In this document: positions 11,053-22,795 of the stretch, one piece after another
Position numbering within the stretch: position 1 is the first letter of the stretch
How the letters are laid out: each line of letters opens with the position of its first letter
From: Eumeta japonica
Lineage: Eukaryota > Arthropoda > Insecta > Lepidoptera > Psychidae
Reading direction: 5' to 3'
DNA: 64,000 nt
NCBI GenBank assembly: GCA_005406025.1
Contig: BGZK01001579.1
Coordinates: 62,001-126,000 of the forward strand
Made by a program: the position numbers and the translations under genes
Notes under the pieces: model-generated
Told to the model about the DNA's origin: nothing
What the model saw: only the letters and a program-made list of their open reading frames with translations
Database searches by the model: none

Positions 11053-11177
11053 TTAACGCGAAAGAAACTCGCGGGAGGCGCATTCCTCCATGAACTGATG
11101 CCACATGGTCTCGCTGAGGACGGTCACTCCGCCGCGGGGACGGGCGGACACGAGATCACATCGCTTCACACGCGAAC
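11053..11177 (-). other. candidate coding exon (low confidence), possible C-terminal exon
   Basis: A GC-rich island interrupts AT-rich DNA. On the minus strand the frame ending at the TAA at 11053-11055 reads 'GGVTVLSETMWHQFMEEC' followed by ASREFLSR, and a possible 3' splice site (CGCGTAG|G) falls at about 11178. Residue composition is protein-like and third positions favour G or C. Against this, the plus strand is also open for more than 50 codons here, no polyadenylation signal or upstream exon could be fixed, and I do not recognise the peptide. It may be an exon, a promoter-type CpG island, or part of a repeat. Confidence 0.22.
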
Positions 11178-11534
11178 CTACGCGTTTCTTTTCCTTTTAA
11201 GGCTTGCAAAAGCCCCGTGTCGACTATAGGTCACGAGCATCGAAATATATGCTTATTATCCTTCTATTACAAGTAATGTAGATTTTTTGTGCTTTGTTGT
11301 AAAACGTGAGATGTTGCCGCATAATCTATGTTTTTGCTGTTCCATAACAGGCGCCAATTATCCATATTTATTTTTAAATTGAATGAAAACATAAATCACA
11401 ACGTGAATCATTACTAAATTCTCGAAATATTAAATTGTTAAATGGTGTTAAAGTCTTGAAATGACAATACGAATTAAACTTCAAAAACCTCATATTATCG
11501 CAAATAATTACGCAACGTTTTGTACTTTTGTTTT

Positions 11535-11700
11535 TTTTTTATGTCAAATCGAAGAGCAAACGAGCATGCGAACCACCAAAAAGCAGGTAGTCACCGCCGC
11601 CAATGGACACTTGTAAGCCTACAGAGCCACCAAAGCGTTGCCGGCCTCCTTGATTAGGAATAGCATATCTGGGGAGATGAGAGTCAACTAATGGAGGGGA
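11535..11700 (+). repeat. dispersed repeat 'epsilon', copy 1
   Basis: The word order 'gagcaaacgagcatgcga', 'ccaccaaaaagcaggtagtc', 'accgccgccaatggacactt', 'gcgttgccggcctcctt' matches a repeat family I know as abundant in Lepidoptera. A second copy lies inverted at 37175-37285, where 'cccatggacacttgcaagtc' and 'gagcaaacgcgtatgcctg' recur. No coding capacity is seen here. Confidence 0.55.
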
Positions 11701-12439
11701 AATGGAGTGATCGAGGGAAGTGGGCCACCGGAACTCTCACTCGTTGTACGATATCTAACACGAACGTTAAGACTGCAAGTTTTTAAATAAATAATATTTC
11801 TTTCAGTATGAAAAGAGCATAATAATTATTTTGACTTATTTTGACAACAACGTGCACTCTTAAAAAAGTATAAAATAATGATTATAATTAATTATTCTTA
11901 TAATATTTACAATCTATAAATACACAAAAAAAAATCATAAAACATCCATACCACTGAGCACTACGAGATGTGGTTTCTCAATACCACCAAGTTGCATTAA
12001 TAAGACGCACTAAAGCGGGACGCCTTAAAAGATTTTCGTTACCATATCTATAATTTGTACGCCAATGGCATCAAGTTAATGGGTTAGGTTAGGAACCGCT
12101 CTTTTTACTTACATAAACTACGACAAAAGTCATCCTTGTACTTAAATGCACAGTTTTTTTTTCAAATGACTATCTTTTCGAAAATATAAGTTTTAATATC
12201 TCATAAACGGTTAACGATTGATTGATGCACATTAAATCATTTAGATCCTCTCTTAAATGGCATCATTATGTAAATTTTCTAACACCGTTTATATTCTGCG
12301 TCGTTTGTATGACAGTGGCGGTATGACGCATCTGCTACAGTGGGAGGAATGAATAAATTTTACTCTTTATATGGCACACATTTGTTTCTTTTATATATGC
12401 CTTGATATACAAATATTGATCGATATAAATAAAAATTAA
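11701..12439. other. no gene recognised
   Basis: AT-rich sequence with nothing distinctive beyond the tail of the epsilon repeat. Confidence 0.4.
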
Positions 12440-12660
12440 ATACTGTTCGTTGGTAAGCGCAACGCTTGAGAATGGCTGGACCTACCCAGCAAATTTTCTT
12501 TTGAAATGTCCGTCATAGCCCGAATAAGGTTATTAGGGAAATAAAATTAGAAAATTTGTCTGGGAAATCTGAAAATTTGGGAAAAAGTGAAAGTGTTTTT
12601 TTGTAACGAATTTTTGTATAAACTCATGACCGTAAACCACCATTCGAACGATAAAAATAA
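12440..12660 (+). repeat. dispersed repeat of the 'AACGCTTGAGAATGGCTGG' type
   Basis: The sequence 'gcaacgcttgagaatggctg' followed by 'tgaaatgtccgtcatagccc', 'ggttattagggaaataaaat' and 'cgaatttttgtataaactca' has the order of a dispersed repeat I recognise from lepidopteran genomes, in which the first word is 'caacgcttgagaacggctg'. It is a single, fairly well preserved copy without an ORF. Identification rests on pattern memory. Confidence 0.4.
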
Positions 12661-12778
12661 CTAATTGTTTTTTTGTTTCGTCGTTATGTGCTTGGAAATT
12701 TTTAAGGAAAAAAAATTGCTCTAATTACTAGCTATTGATCAATTACTCCTGACTTTGTCCACATTCGAAATGTAATTG

Positions 12779-12960
12779 CTAGGTCGCGGAATCGAAGTAG
12801 AAAGCAATACGGAGAGCAGAATCAAGAGCGGAACCCCCAGGATAGAAATATAATTCAGGACTGGGACGAACTGTGGAAATAACTCTATGAACAAGAACAA
12901 CTCCGAGGACAATAGCCCACAAGAAAGTGTAGAACTACATCTGTTGAGTCAATGATCGAA
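12779..12960 (-). repeat. repeat 'alpha', 5'-part fragment
   Basis: Purine-rich text of the alpha CG/GA-rich region: 'ggtcgcggaatcgaagtaga', 'agagcggaacccc', 'aggactgggacgaactg'. Its orientation is that of alpha-1 (minus). The minisatellite and tail are absent, so only the start-proximal part survives. Confidence 0.45.
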
Positions 12961-13689
12961 TGCGATCAAATTTTAATTTTAGAAAATAAAAGGTATATAT
13001 AATAGTCTTGTAAGTATACTTAGGTTTACAAATAGCTATTGAACCGTAATATGCAATATTTAGTAAAATTCAACAACAAATTAAATAATATAGCTAAAAA
13101 ATATGAATAGTCAAATTTAGTACAATACGAAACTTAGAAAATAATATAATTTTAAACAATAAGAAATTCTTAGAAAATAAAATGAATTTTGAAGACAAAA
13201 ATGTGACAAATCAGAGGATCAGAATGACAGATTTTTTACGAACACTACATTTTGTTTTGAGAAATTCATCACTTTGCCTCTGATTTTGAATAATTTTGTT
13301 ATAACGAACCAACGCTTAAAGGAAAAATACTTTTACAGAGCATAGTTTCTTGGCTTCGTAATAAAAGTAAAGAAAACTATTCTTTCGTACAGTGAAATAG
13401 AAAAATAATTAACAAAAAAATATTTTCTTAGTTTTCCTCTTATACGGGAAAAGAAAGTCGTTAAAATATTATGTTTTTGTTAATACTGAAAAACATCAAG
13501 AACAGCACTCCTTCGCCATAGCCGCTCTTTTTGTTTCTGCCGACAAAATTAAATTAAATTAATTCCATAACAGTTACTATCATTAATGTTACTTTTTTTT
13601 TGTTAACTCCAGGTAGTACAAAAGATAAACAATGAGTTTAATTACACTATTTTAATTAAAATTTTAATCAGTTTTAAAAATGGCCACTG
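12961..13689. other. no gene recognised
   Basis: AT-rich sequence; the segment 13591-13630 shares a direct similarity with 14801-14840 across the transposase remnant (see findings). Confidence 0.4.
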
Positions 13690-14665
13690 TGATTCTGTAG
13701 ACAATCGGTCGCACGAGTGGCCGCAGATACTGTAGCAAGTCGAACAATTTATGGAGGCTCAAATTTCGTCTGTAACAGCTGAAATCCTTTCGATTAATTC
13801 TTCGCGCGTGCTTATTACCGTCGCATAAACTTTTTGCCTTAAAGTCCCCCAGAGAAAAAATCCAAAAGTCTGAAGTCGAGATCTGGTTGACTTAGATCCT
13901 GTACCACGTCATCCAATCCAATAATAACTTTCGTCTTAATTTGCCCATACTAAAACAGAATAAATGACAACCATCCAGTTGAAGCCAATCTGATAATTAT
14001 ACTGAAGGGGTATTTATTGACGACATTCAAAAATGTAGTATGTAAAAAATGAAAAAATCTTGACCCGTTCAACGTTTCTTGTGCTATTATAGGTCCAGCA
14101 AAAAACTTGCCAATTACTCCAATCCAAATGTTGACAGAAAACTTCCTTTGAAACGCCCAAAACTGAACATTATGCGGGTTTACTACTACCCATGTTATTT
14201 AGATGGCGATAATTTGTTATTACCGTTCTATTAAATTGTGCTTCGTGTTTCCACAAAATTCTCCTTAAAAAGTTCGCTTCCTCTCTCACTTTCCGAAGTA
14301 TCCACGAAGAAAATACAACACCTGGTACAGAATTTCCTTCATATAATTCTTGCACACGGCGAAATTGAAAAGGATCCATACCTTCTTTTTTTTCTAATTT
14401 TCCGTACATTCGACTTCTTTAATCCTAGACGATGAGCTATTCGTTTAGTATTTGTTGTGGGATCTCAATAAGTCTCTTCAAGAACAATTTCTTCATCGCA
14501 AAGTGTTGAGAGTACGGGATCGCGGCTTGGCGGGTAGCGTACGAATACCCACCGCACTACCAAACGTACTCACAAATTCTACGATGCACATCCATGAACG
14601 CACGATAATTCGGTGGCCGACCGGGCACCTGCTATCCAATGAAACAATATGAACGCTTCCTGAAG
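13690..14665 (-). pseudogene. IS630/Tc1/mariner-superfamily DDE transposase, decayed
   Basis: Minus-strand peptides occur in the order of an insect DDE transposase. An N-terminal helix-turn-helix segment with a TNTKRIAHRLGL-type motif (about 14430-14470) comes first, then FQFRRVQELYEGNSVPG (from about 14375), WILRKVREEANFLRRILW, EAQFNRTVITNYRHLNN (first catalytic region; the expected D of 'TDEA.F' is H), VQFWAFQRKFSVNIWIGVIG and IIAQETLNG (14090-14160). A broken region follows where 'PPRSPDLTPLDFFLWG' would lie (about 13860-13920), and then STREELIERISAVTDEI near 13760-13820. The intact family protein is about 350-400 residues. Frameshifts and stops near 14480, 14170 and 13930 kill it. Function when intact: cut-and-paste transposition. 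No terminal inverted repeats were confirmed. Confidence 0.75.
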
Positions 14666-14840
14666 GTATTTTAGGGCACTTCGACGTAGAGATAGAGTGT
14701 TTATGATGTTCCCATGAGTTATTAAGAAATACGTAGGTTTTCTAATAAAAGTATAGTAATTTTTTCGGTATATAGCTAAAAAAAAGCGTATTTTTTAATG
14801 AAATTTTTTTTGTTAATTTTTGTAGTAGTACCAAAGTGCA

Positions 14841-16797
14841 AATAGATAAATTTCGTATAGTTCTATTATAATGAATGTTTTCTTAAAGCATTATTTCATT
14901 ATAAAAAATCTTAATCAATATCAAGCGCAAAAAGATAAATTTCTTGAAAAAAAATTGTGGTGATTGTAAAAAAATTCTATGATTCTGAACCCTTTACATG
15001 TCGTATTTTCTACCCTTAAAGTTTGACACCACCCAAAGTGAGGAACATATATATAACTAATAATAGATAATTAATATAATAGCAAGATGAAAAAATAATA
15101 CTGATACACATATATACATTTCGTGTAAATAGTTTGCGACGTAATAAAATTACATGAACACGATACTTAATATGTTTATAATACTTAGAAGTAGCGTAAT
15201 TATAACGGAATTTAATAAATTTCGTCCTAATTACGCTACTTATAAAACATAAATTATTCTATTCCAAACATTTTTTTAAGACTAGCTTTCGTGTATTTAT
15301 GTATAAATCGTATTTATGACTAAATGAATTTTTTTCGAACACATAGATCATTTTTTGTAGAAAAAAAAATTGTGTCCCTTTTAAATTGAGTTCAAAGCTG
15401 AGACCAGACGCGGATCGGGATATTTATGTAGAAGCAACAAGCGACTCACTCACTATAAGGCAAGAAAAACAAAATATAAAATAGAAACATGTCTTGTATC
15501 ACGCAGGCACGCCCATAGGCGATCACGAGTGATTGTTAACTCGTAAATCATATATTTGAATGTCATATTTTCTCTCTTTATTTGTCATTACAAGAAACCA
15601 GACTAACGTAATGAATATCGAGTCCACAAACTAATTAATCAGCGAACTAGAGGCATGTTTTTCAGCATTATACGGGTATAGTAATAGGATATTAGTATTA
15701 ATATAATATTTTAGTAAGAAAACAAGCCTTTTAACTGGAAAAAATGACAGAGCATTCTAATTCCAACGACATTAAAGAGTAATAAGACAGAAGAAACAAG
15801 AACAGAAGTAAAACGAATAACATTCCCTTTTCATTACAATATAATACAGACCAAGGTCTTTTTGGTTATAGCTACGGTTGAACAGCTTACTACTTTAAGG
15901 AAACTTAAAACCGGAAGGCACCGAGTTCATTGTTGACCGCATGCAACCTGGGCAATAAATGTTTCGTAATTAAAGCTATTCCTTCAGTGGCTTGTAGAAC
16001 TCTTTGAGCCACCAGTGCTGGAAATCGATATCGCATTGGTAATGACGGACGTTAGCAATCACTAATATGCACTGAATCCATGTGGAAGATTAAAGATATG
16101 CACGTTTGAGTTTGAAATGAAAAGTTTGTGATAAACTATGCCGTGGCATCATTAAAATTTGACATAACAAGAGCTTTTTCACTTAGGTTAATTAGTAGTT
16201 CAGTCCTCAAAAACTATTATAATTTTTATTGGTAAGTCCGACATTAAACTTACAATAAAATATAAAATTGGCATTTCGCTTTGGTTTCTATTATTTCTAA
16301 TTTTCAGTTTATTTAAAACTAATAAATGGATGATGACTATAAATCTTAATACGTAGTTCTTTGTTGAAATTATTGTAAGATTTTGAAAAAAAAACACTAT
16401 TTAACGACATGTCGTATAACATAATAATCCATAACAAATTAATCCAATGAAACAGGCCTTTGAATCGAAAGAGATAAAAACTTTAATTTTTGACATACAT
16501 TACTTTGAAAGATACAAAAACAAACGGTGTAAGTTTTTTTCAATTATCCCCGAGAAACGAAAAGAAAACTTATTTTTAATTCTGGGAAAACGGATAGGAT
16601 TGGAAAAAACTTGAAACAAAAGTTATAGAAAACCAAATTTTATAAGAAATTGATCTCCTTAATTTTTTCGCTATTATCAAAATTAACCGATATATCATGG
16701 CTAGAAGCTAGAGTATGACAGTAACAGCTCTAAAAAATCATAAATTGTCGAAAAACTACCATATTTAATATACAATAATAATAATATAAACTCATGC
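14841..16797. other. no gene recognised; one foldback
   Basis: AT-rich sequence. At 15189-15241 a foldback has perfect 14-base outer arms (AAGTAGCGTAATTA and its complement) and partly mismatched inner arms; it may be a tiny MITE or a palindromic duplication. Nothing else is recognised. Confidence 0.45.
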
Positions 16798-17088
16798 TTA
16801 TTTCCCAGAAGGGTAGACAGAGACTATAGATTTCCATATGGTACGATTTTTGCACATTTCTCTTACCTCACTGACATCCACCAATCTTTTCATGCAAGTT
16901 TGTAGGTTTTGGATGCTTTAAATTTAGCTCTTTTTTAACATGCCACCAATTTGGTCTGTACACGATTTTCTAGGGCGACCCTTACTGACCTTTCCGTCAC
17001 ACACATTCGCTCTATACCTTTGTTTGTCAGTTTACTTTCATTCGTCCTTTCCAGATGGCCAAACCACCGCAACATACCTCTCTCCACT
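16798..17088 (-). mobile_element. RTE LINE 3'-end fragment, inverted
   Basis: Read on the minus strand from 17088, the segment gives 'gagaggtatgttgcggtggt', 'ggtcagtaagggtcgcccta', 'gcatgaaaagattggtggat' and 'gtctacccttctgggaaata'. It matches the 3' end of the RTE element that follows on the plus strand (18221-18455) and extends about 60 bases further into the RTE 3' end. It encodes the residual C-terminal VERGMLRWFGHLE segment with indels. The two copies therefore form a roughly 235-bp inverted pair around about 1.1 kb. Confidence 0.8.
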
Positions 17089-18455
17089 TGCATATGAGAA
17101 TACATTTGCAGTTGACAATGCTACTACAACTGAGTATATGATCGATGATGGAAATGAAAGAGAAATTACAATGGATGACATTTTAAAAGCACTAAAACGT
17201 ATGAAAGTTGGAAAAACTGCCGGATATGATAGAGATTCGTCAGAGATGGTGAGGGGCGATGAGGGGATATTAGGGTCATACTACCGGGATTCTAAAAAAG
17301 GGGTATATTAGACCAAATTTTTTCTCTGTGAAACATTATAGAAAAGATTTAGGCCGCTGGCCGAAACATTTACTGTATTTTCGTAAATTTGGAAAAAGCT
17401 TATGACAGAGTGAAAAAAACGATCTATGGAGAGCCCTATCTATACATGGTGTGAGTAATCGATTGATACAAGCACTGTTGTCCCTATACAGAGATTCCAG
17501 TGCTTGCGTCAGAATAAATGGAGCACACACTGACTGGTTTAACATCCCCTGGGGTGTCAGACAAGGATTTGTAACTTCACCGTGTCTATTCAAGTTATTC
17601 ATGGATAGCTGTCTGTATAAGTTGAAAAAGTGTATGTGTGGACTAAGGATGAATGAGCTGTCTGTTAAATGCCTTCTGTACGCCGACGACCAAGTAATTC
17701 TTGCGCTCTCGGCGTGCAAGCTATAAGAGATGGTAAATAAAAAGAATGATTCTGTTAATAAAAGGGATATGAAAGTATATGTCGGTAAGATTAAGGTAGT
17801 GGTGTTTCAAAGGGACAAAAGCACGACTGAATACGATGTACTTATAGAAGGTGAAAAAGTTGAACAAGTAGAAGAGTTTGTATACTTGGGTACTCTGTTT
17901 ACAAATGATGGTAACATGACAAAGATATTAAAAGGAGAGTGAATGCGGGAAATATAGTGAATGGGGCATTGCTCGCTATTATGAATAATAAAAGCGTCTC
18001 ACGACAAGCGCACTTGGCTATCCATAATGGGGTCCTAATCTCTACGTTTTTGTATGGTAGTGAAAGTTGGGTCTGACAAAAGAAAAATGAAAGTAGGATC
18101 GATGCAGTGGAGATGCGATCGCTGCGTAGTATGTGTGGAGTGTCTCGGAAAGATAGATGTCGAAAGATTGATGTTAGAGAGAGCGGTATGGTTTGAAAGA
18201 AGATGTAGTGACTAAAGTAGAAAGAGGTATGTTGCGATGGTTTGACCATTTGGAAAAGATGAATGAAAGTAGATTGATAAAACAAACCTATAGAGCAAAT
18301 GTGTGTAATGGAAAGGTCGGTAAGGGTCGCCCTAAAAGATCCTATGCAGACCATATTAGTGGCATATTAATAATGGGCGAAATTTAGGAGTACCTGAAAT
18401 CGACGAACTTGTATGAAAAGATTGATGAATGTTAGAGAGGCAAAAAAGATATGAA
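17089..18455 (+). pseudogene. RTE-type non-LTR retrotransposon reverse transcriptase, 5'-truncated and broken
   Basis: Plus-strand fragments in the correct order are: ITMDDILKALKRMKVGKTAG (17164 on, start of the RT region), NLEKAYDRVK (near 17390), SSACVRINGAHTDWFN and WGVRQGFVTSPCLFKLFMDS (17500-17610), CLLYADDQVILA (17670-17705, the catalytic YADD), EFVYLGTLFTNDG (17875-17915) and VERGMLRWFDHLEKMNESRL (18219-18278). These are hallmarks of the lepidopteran RTE RT and its C-terminal extension. The RT would copy the element's RNA at a nicked target. The catalytic aspartates survive, but a large internal deletion at about 17300, at least three frameshifts and loss of the endonuclease make it dead. 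Open frames on the opposite strand are shadows. Confidence 0.9.
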
Positions 18456-20619
18456 AAGTTATACGCATATAGTTAAATCGGCCAATAAATCTAGGAATGT
18501 CGATTTTTATCCATATCGAGTAATTTTGTCGAAATAATTTCATGTTATTAATACATGTTAAGACTTCTGACGAAGGTATAATAATTTGGCTCCCTCAAAC
18601 TATTTTTTCGGTGGAACCAGGAAACAAATAGTAGTAAAAAATAAATAAATTACTCCTTTTAGTTTTTTATTTGTTTATGCTTCAATTTCACGTAATTAAA
18701 AAACAAAATTAAAAATATATATAATTGTAATGAATTAAAAATCTTACTAATACCTAAATTAATCTTATATCTAATCTCAAATTAATTATAATATCGTGAA
18801 AAAATAAAAACCATTTAGTTTAGTACAAATCATAGATTTCCTTGTATACTTATAAAACCAAGGTCGGACATATCCGACAATAGTGATGCGACAATTTTTG
18901 TATTACTTTATTTAGTTATAATTTCATTGCTCCAATAAATTTGAGGTTAGCGGGGAATCAATTCAGAAATTTTCGATTCGTAAACCCTTTAAGTGAGTTT
19001 TCTAAATTAGGTCTTTATAAAATTATTTTTTTAAAGCGTACTCAAGGGAATAACGAGGGGACAATCCATCAGAGTATATAGTCACCGTCCCCTATGAATA
19101 ATCACAGCCCCATAGGAGTAAGCACACGAAGAAAAAATTATAGCTACGATGTCAATAAAACGTTGCCACTAGCGAGCCGTTTATAGCACATAGCCTCCAG
19201 CGCTAGGTTTTTATTGCCAATTTTTGTTTTGTCAATGCACCGATAGTTGTAGACTATGTCATAATGGCAGTATTGAGTTGTCAGACAGACTAAGCAAATG
19301 ATTTTAATTTAGCTTTAGTAACAACGTCATATTGTTCCTACCCTAATAATAGATTGTATCTTTGTAACCATGTTAAAGTTTTTTTGGTATAAGATCAAAT
19401 ATACATCGCCTCTGAATTTACTTTCCTTAATTCTGGCAGCGCATGTACTTTGTGCCTAAAACAATACTTTCTATGATTTCGCAACAAAGTAACGTTATGT
19501 ACCTTTATTCCTCAGAAAAGTTACATTGCCGATCTTAACCCTTATATTTTCTTGATAGTATACTATGAATATAATATACTATGATATTTCTCGCAGGGGT
19601 GTACGTATTGTTTTAGGACCACTAGAAAGGTGCAAGTTTATTAGCCTGTGAGAAATATCAATACCTAAATAGTATACTAAATATTATAACTGGTTAACGA
19701 AAAATTAATAGCTTGCCTGAAATTGAAAAATAATCAACAAATCGTAGCGAATTTTGTAAATCTGACATCAATTTTTTAAATGTATAGACATTTTTGTCTA
19801 ACAATATTAATTTAACAATATTAATTATTGAGTTCATAGGTACTCAATAATTAATTACTAATAGTATACAATAATAATGATTAATAATAGATGTTAAACA
19901 TGGATCATATTAAAGTGAAAGAAGTTGTTTATTTTATAAAGAATAAAAATTTTTGAGACATATAAAGAATTTAAAATGATATTAAAAACATGCAATAAAA
20001 CAATTGGAATTTTTGTGATAAAAAATAAACATGAAATTAATGCATCCGAGAATATATAATGATAGAAGAAAAAAAATTATAAATGCTCAAATTCATAAAT
20101 TAAAACACACATACGGACATCTATAATATTGATACATGAATATATACGTATTATTCTAATAACCTGCATACTAATTGTATTTTAAGAAATGTTTATTTTC
20201 ACAAGCTCAAATTATTGACCGGGTTCGCATAATAATTTGGTTTGGAAATTAATTGATTAGATGCGCTTAGGCATAATAAATATATTATATTTGTTTCATC
20301 AGCGAGAAATGTGCAGACGAAAGGTTAATGGTGGTAGCAATACTTGTAGTGACGCTGCATTTGATGCAGGAAATGTTAAGTTCACCTGAAAAAACGTGCA
20401 GTCAAGATTTATTTTTTATTTAAAGTAATAACACCTAGTTAACTTGTGTTTATATTAATTTTTCTCGATATAAAAAACAAGACAAAATTTGAAAAATGTA
20501 ACATAGCATATCTTTTAAACACTAGAACTTTAAAAACGTAATTTCGGTGTTCTATATTTTGTAATTACATTCCTTATTATTATATTAGGTAATGTAATAA
20601 CAGTAATTATACTGAAATG

Positions 20620-20673
20620 GGTACTTATATATAAATACGTAGGTACTTATATATAAATACATAGGTACTTATA
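20620..20673 (+). repeat. 22-bp tandem repeat, about 2.5 copies
   Basis: The unit GGTACTTATATATAAATACG plus 2 bases occurs at 20620-20641, again at 20642-20663 with one change, and partly at 20664-20673. Confidence 0.85.
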
Positions 20674-20796
20674 CTGAAAATATATGAGAGTGTCATAGTA
20701 CATACGGCGAATGGGGAACATTGGAATTCACAATACAAAACTCTATTAGTAAATACATTTTTATTATTAAATATTATTCTTCTTTTACAAGACCGA

Positions 20797-20833
20797 GTGT
20801 CTTGTATTATATTCAGAATATAATACAAGACAC
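20797..20833. repeat. perfect 18-bp palindrome with one central base
   Basis: GTGTCTTGTATTATATTC (20797-20814), a single A, then the exact reverse complement to 20833. Such perfect near-zero-loop palindromes form by replication template switching and are normally unstable. Here the arms are undecayed in otherwise old sequence, suggesting a young event. Confidence 0.9.
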
Positions 20834-21779
20834 GCGGAGAATCAACGAAGTATGTGTATGGTGCACGTGCCTCGCGCACACGAGGTTATAAACAGCGATG
20901 GCGGAGAAAGCGCATGACGACATAAAAAAGTATCATGCCGTTTGTCTCACGGTCGCCGCACAGACTCGCCAATAGATATTTCACATCCAAATACTACTAT
21001 AGCGATTAGCGATACTAATCAAGCACATTAATAAAATTCGCAACATTTTGTTCGCAAAACTTAAATAATTGTGTTATATGGTTATTTAAATTTTACTAAA
21101 AGTGGTGACGTAATTATGACATCGACCGCCCAGAAATAACTCTCGACGGCAAACATCGAGTAAAAGAATATTTGTGAACTATATATTACTTTATTGCAAT
21201 GTAAAATATTCTGAATTTTGACTTTCCCTTCACGAGAAAAGTTAAGTTTCGCATAAGGCACATCAATACCTTATGTTCCCTCGGAGAGGAAAAATGTGAT
21301 CAAAATTTTGTCTATACCTCATGCTCGCTTCACTCCAGTAAGCGCTGGTTCATTTTAAATAGTCACACAGTCGACTGACGCTGGGTTTTTGAATTCTACT
21401 GACCAATCCGTGGTACAGCGCTCGTAACGATGTCGCGGATGCCCCGAGATAAGCCTGTTCCTTATTGCGCCACCACGCCACTGCATCATCCTACTTGACC
21501 TAACTATCCTTCTTACGCCAAAATGCCCTTTTATAATGTCGTGTACACATCCCAATCTCATTTGCTACATAACCTGAATCTCGTCGGATGTGATTCGCCT
21601 TTTTCTCAAATTATTTTTTTCACTGTCAACACGTTTTATTTCGTGGAAACCGTTAAAGAAAGAAGCCATATTTTTTCTTCGTCCTTTAAAGTTATTCGAT
21701 CGCGCTTAAATTAGTTGAACCAGCGATAAATAGTCGCTTTTGTCTTCGGACACCATTCAACGTCTTTCAAAAGGGTTAA

Positions 21780-22630
21780 AGCATGCTATAGAACAGAGAA
21801 GAGAGAGACCGGAGCTGTATTTGAAAATTAATTGAAGAGAGTACAGATTCAGTGTATAGAGGAATGCAAGACTTTGTATAGTCCTATAAGATCATATCTG
21901 CAATAACGAGACTCTAGACACAAAAATCAAAACGGGTTAACCTGTCACTATTACTATTCAAAGAACTGCCAAGGTTGCATTTGTGAGGATTTAAAAAATT
22001 ATCTTTGAATACTTTCAAATCTTTTGATATGTACTCCATAGAAAGGAGACCAAACAACGCAATAATATTATAAAATACTCCAAGCTAAACTACGAAATAA
22101 CATAAGAGTACTGCTTGTTTTTGTGAAATGCCTTATGGAGCGGACAATGAAACCTAAAAGTTGAATACTTCTATTAAAAATATTCGTGATACGTCCAAAA
22201 AATATTTGTTAATGTTTACATTGTTACAAAAATTATGACGAAGCATTTTCTACATTTAGGGACATTCGGTTAATTGTGCACCATTTCTATGATGTTTAGA
22301 TGATTTTAAAGCATAAGACATTCAGCCCAGTTGTAGATAAATGTAAAAACCTTTAAGTCACCTGCATAAAAAAGACAAAGACTCTTTAATTAACCAACCA
22401 AATCATTTTTAAAAATTATAAAAAACCAGTGCGATCCCTGAGGAAGACCTGATAACATAGGTTTCTGAGCAGATATGTAACCCATAATTATAACAAGTTG
22501 ACTTCTGTTGTTCAAATGAGGCATGATCCAAAGTAAAAGACATTTATTACACAATAATGCAAGAAAAACTAGATTAAATGCTTGACTGAAATCAGTATAG
22601 ATCGACTCAGCTTGATGCCCACTTACAAAT
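21780..22630 (-). pseudogene. Jockey/CR1-like LINE reverse transcriptase, decayed
   Basis: Minus-strand peptides in RT order: a palm start resembling YTDFS.AFN (about 22590), GYISAQKPMLSGLPQGSH (RT block with LPQGS, 22429-22480), FYAGDLKVF at 22350-22370 (the catalytic Y-A-D-D is mutated to YAGD), LGFIVRSIRHF (about 22155), CVVWSPFYGVHIKRFESIQR (about 22000-22060), and a C-terminal thumb-like segment to about 21790. Frame changes and stops are frequent. ORF1 of what is probably the same element lies upstream on the same strand (22796-23288); the endonuclease is largely missing between them. Inactive. Confidence 0.8.
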
Positions 22631-22795
22631 ACTCCACAAAAGATTTTTTTATTCTAAAAATATTAACTATACCAAAAACTATATAATAACTAAATATCCA
22701 CCCCAAAATAATAACGTTAAATATTTTTTAGACACTCAAAGAGTTTTTAATATGAATAGCACAGGAATCATACTTTACATCTGACCATATTTCAT

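Larger units (their letters stand above)
18456..21779. other. no gene recognised; several inverted and tandem repeats
   Basis: Contents: a MITE-like foldback at about 19551-19690, with arms TGATATTTCTCGCAGG and CCTGTGAGAAATATCA around about 65 bases; a 14-base inverted pair (ATTAATTATTGAGT and its complement) near 19820-19856; a 22-base tandem repeat at 20620-20673; a palindrome at 20797-20833. A moderately GC-rich block at 20840-20975 and another at 21340-21520, with a minus-strand open frame of 68 codons, resemble nothing known. Confidence 0.45.

Noticed and set aside
16940..17311. 123-codon plus-strand frame as a gene
   Set aside because: It crosses the junction between an inverted RTE 3' end and the plus-strand RTE body, so it is a chimera of transposon fragments.
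17336..18354. Minus-strand frames of 127 and 151 codons
   Set aside because: They are reverse-strand shadows of the RTE reverse transcriptase.
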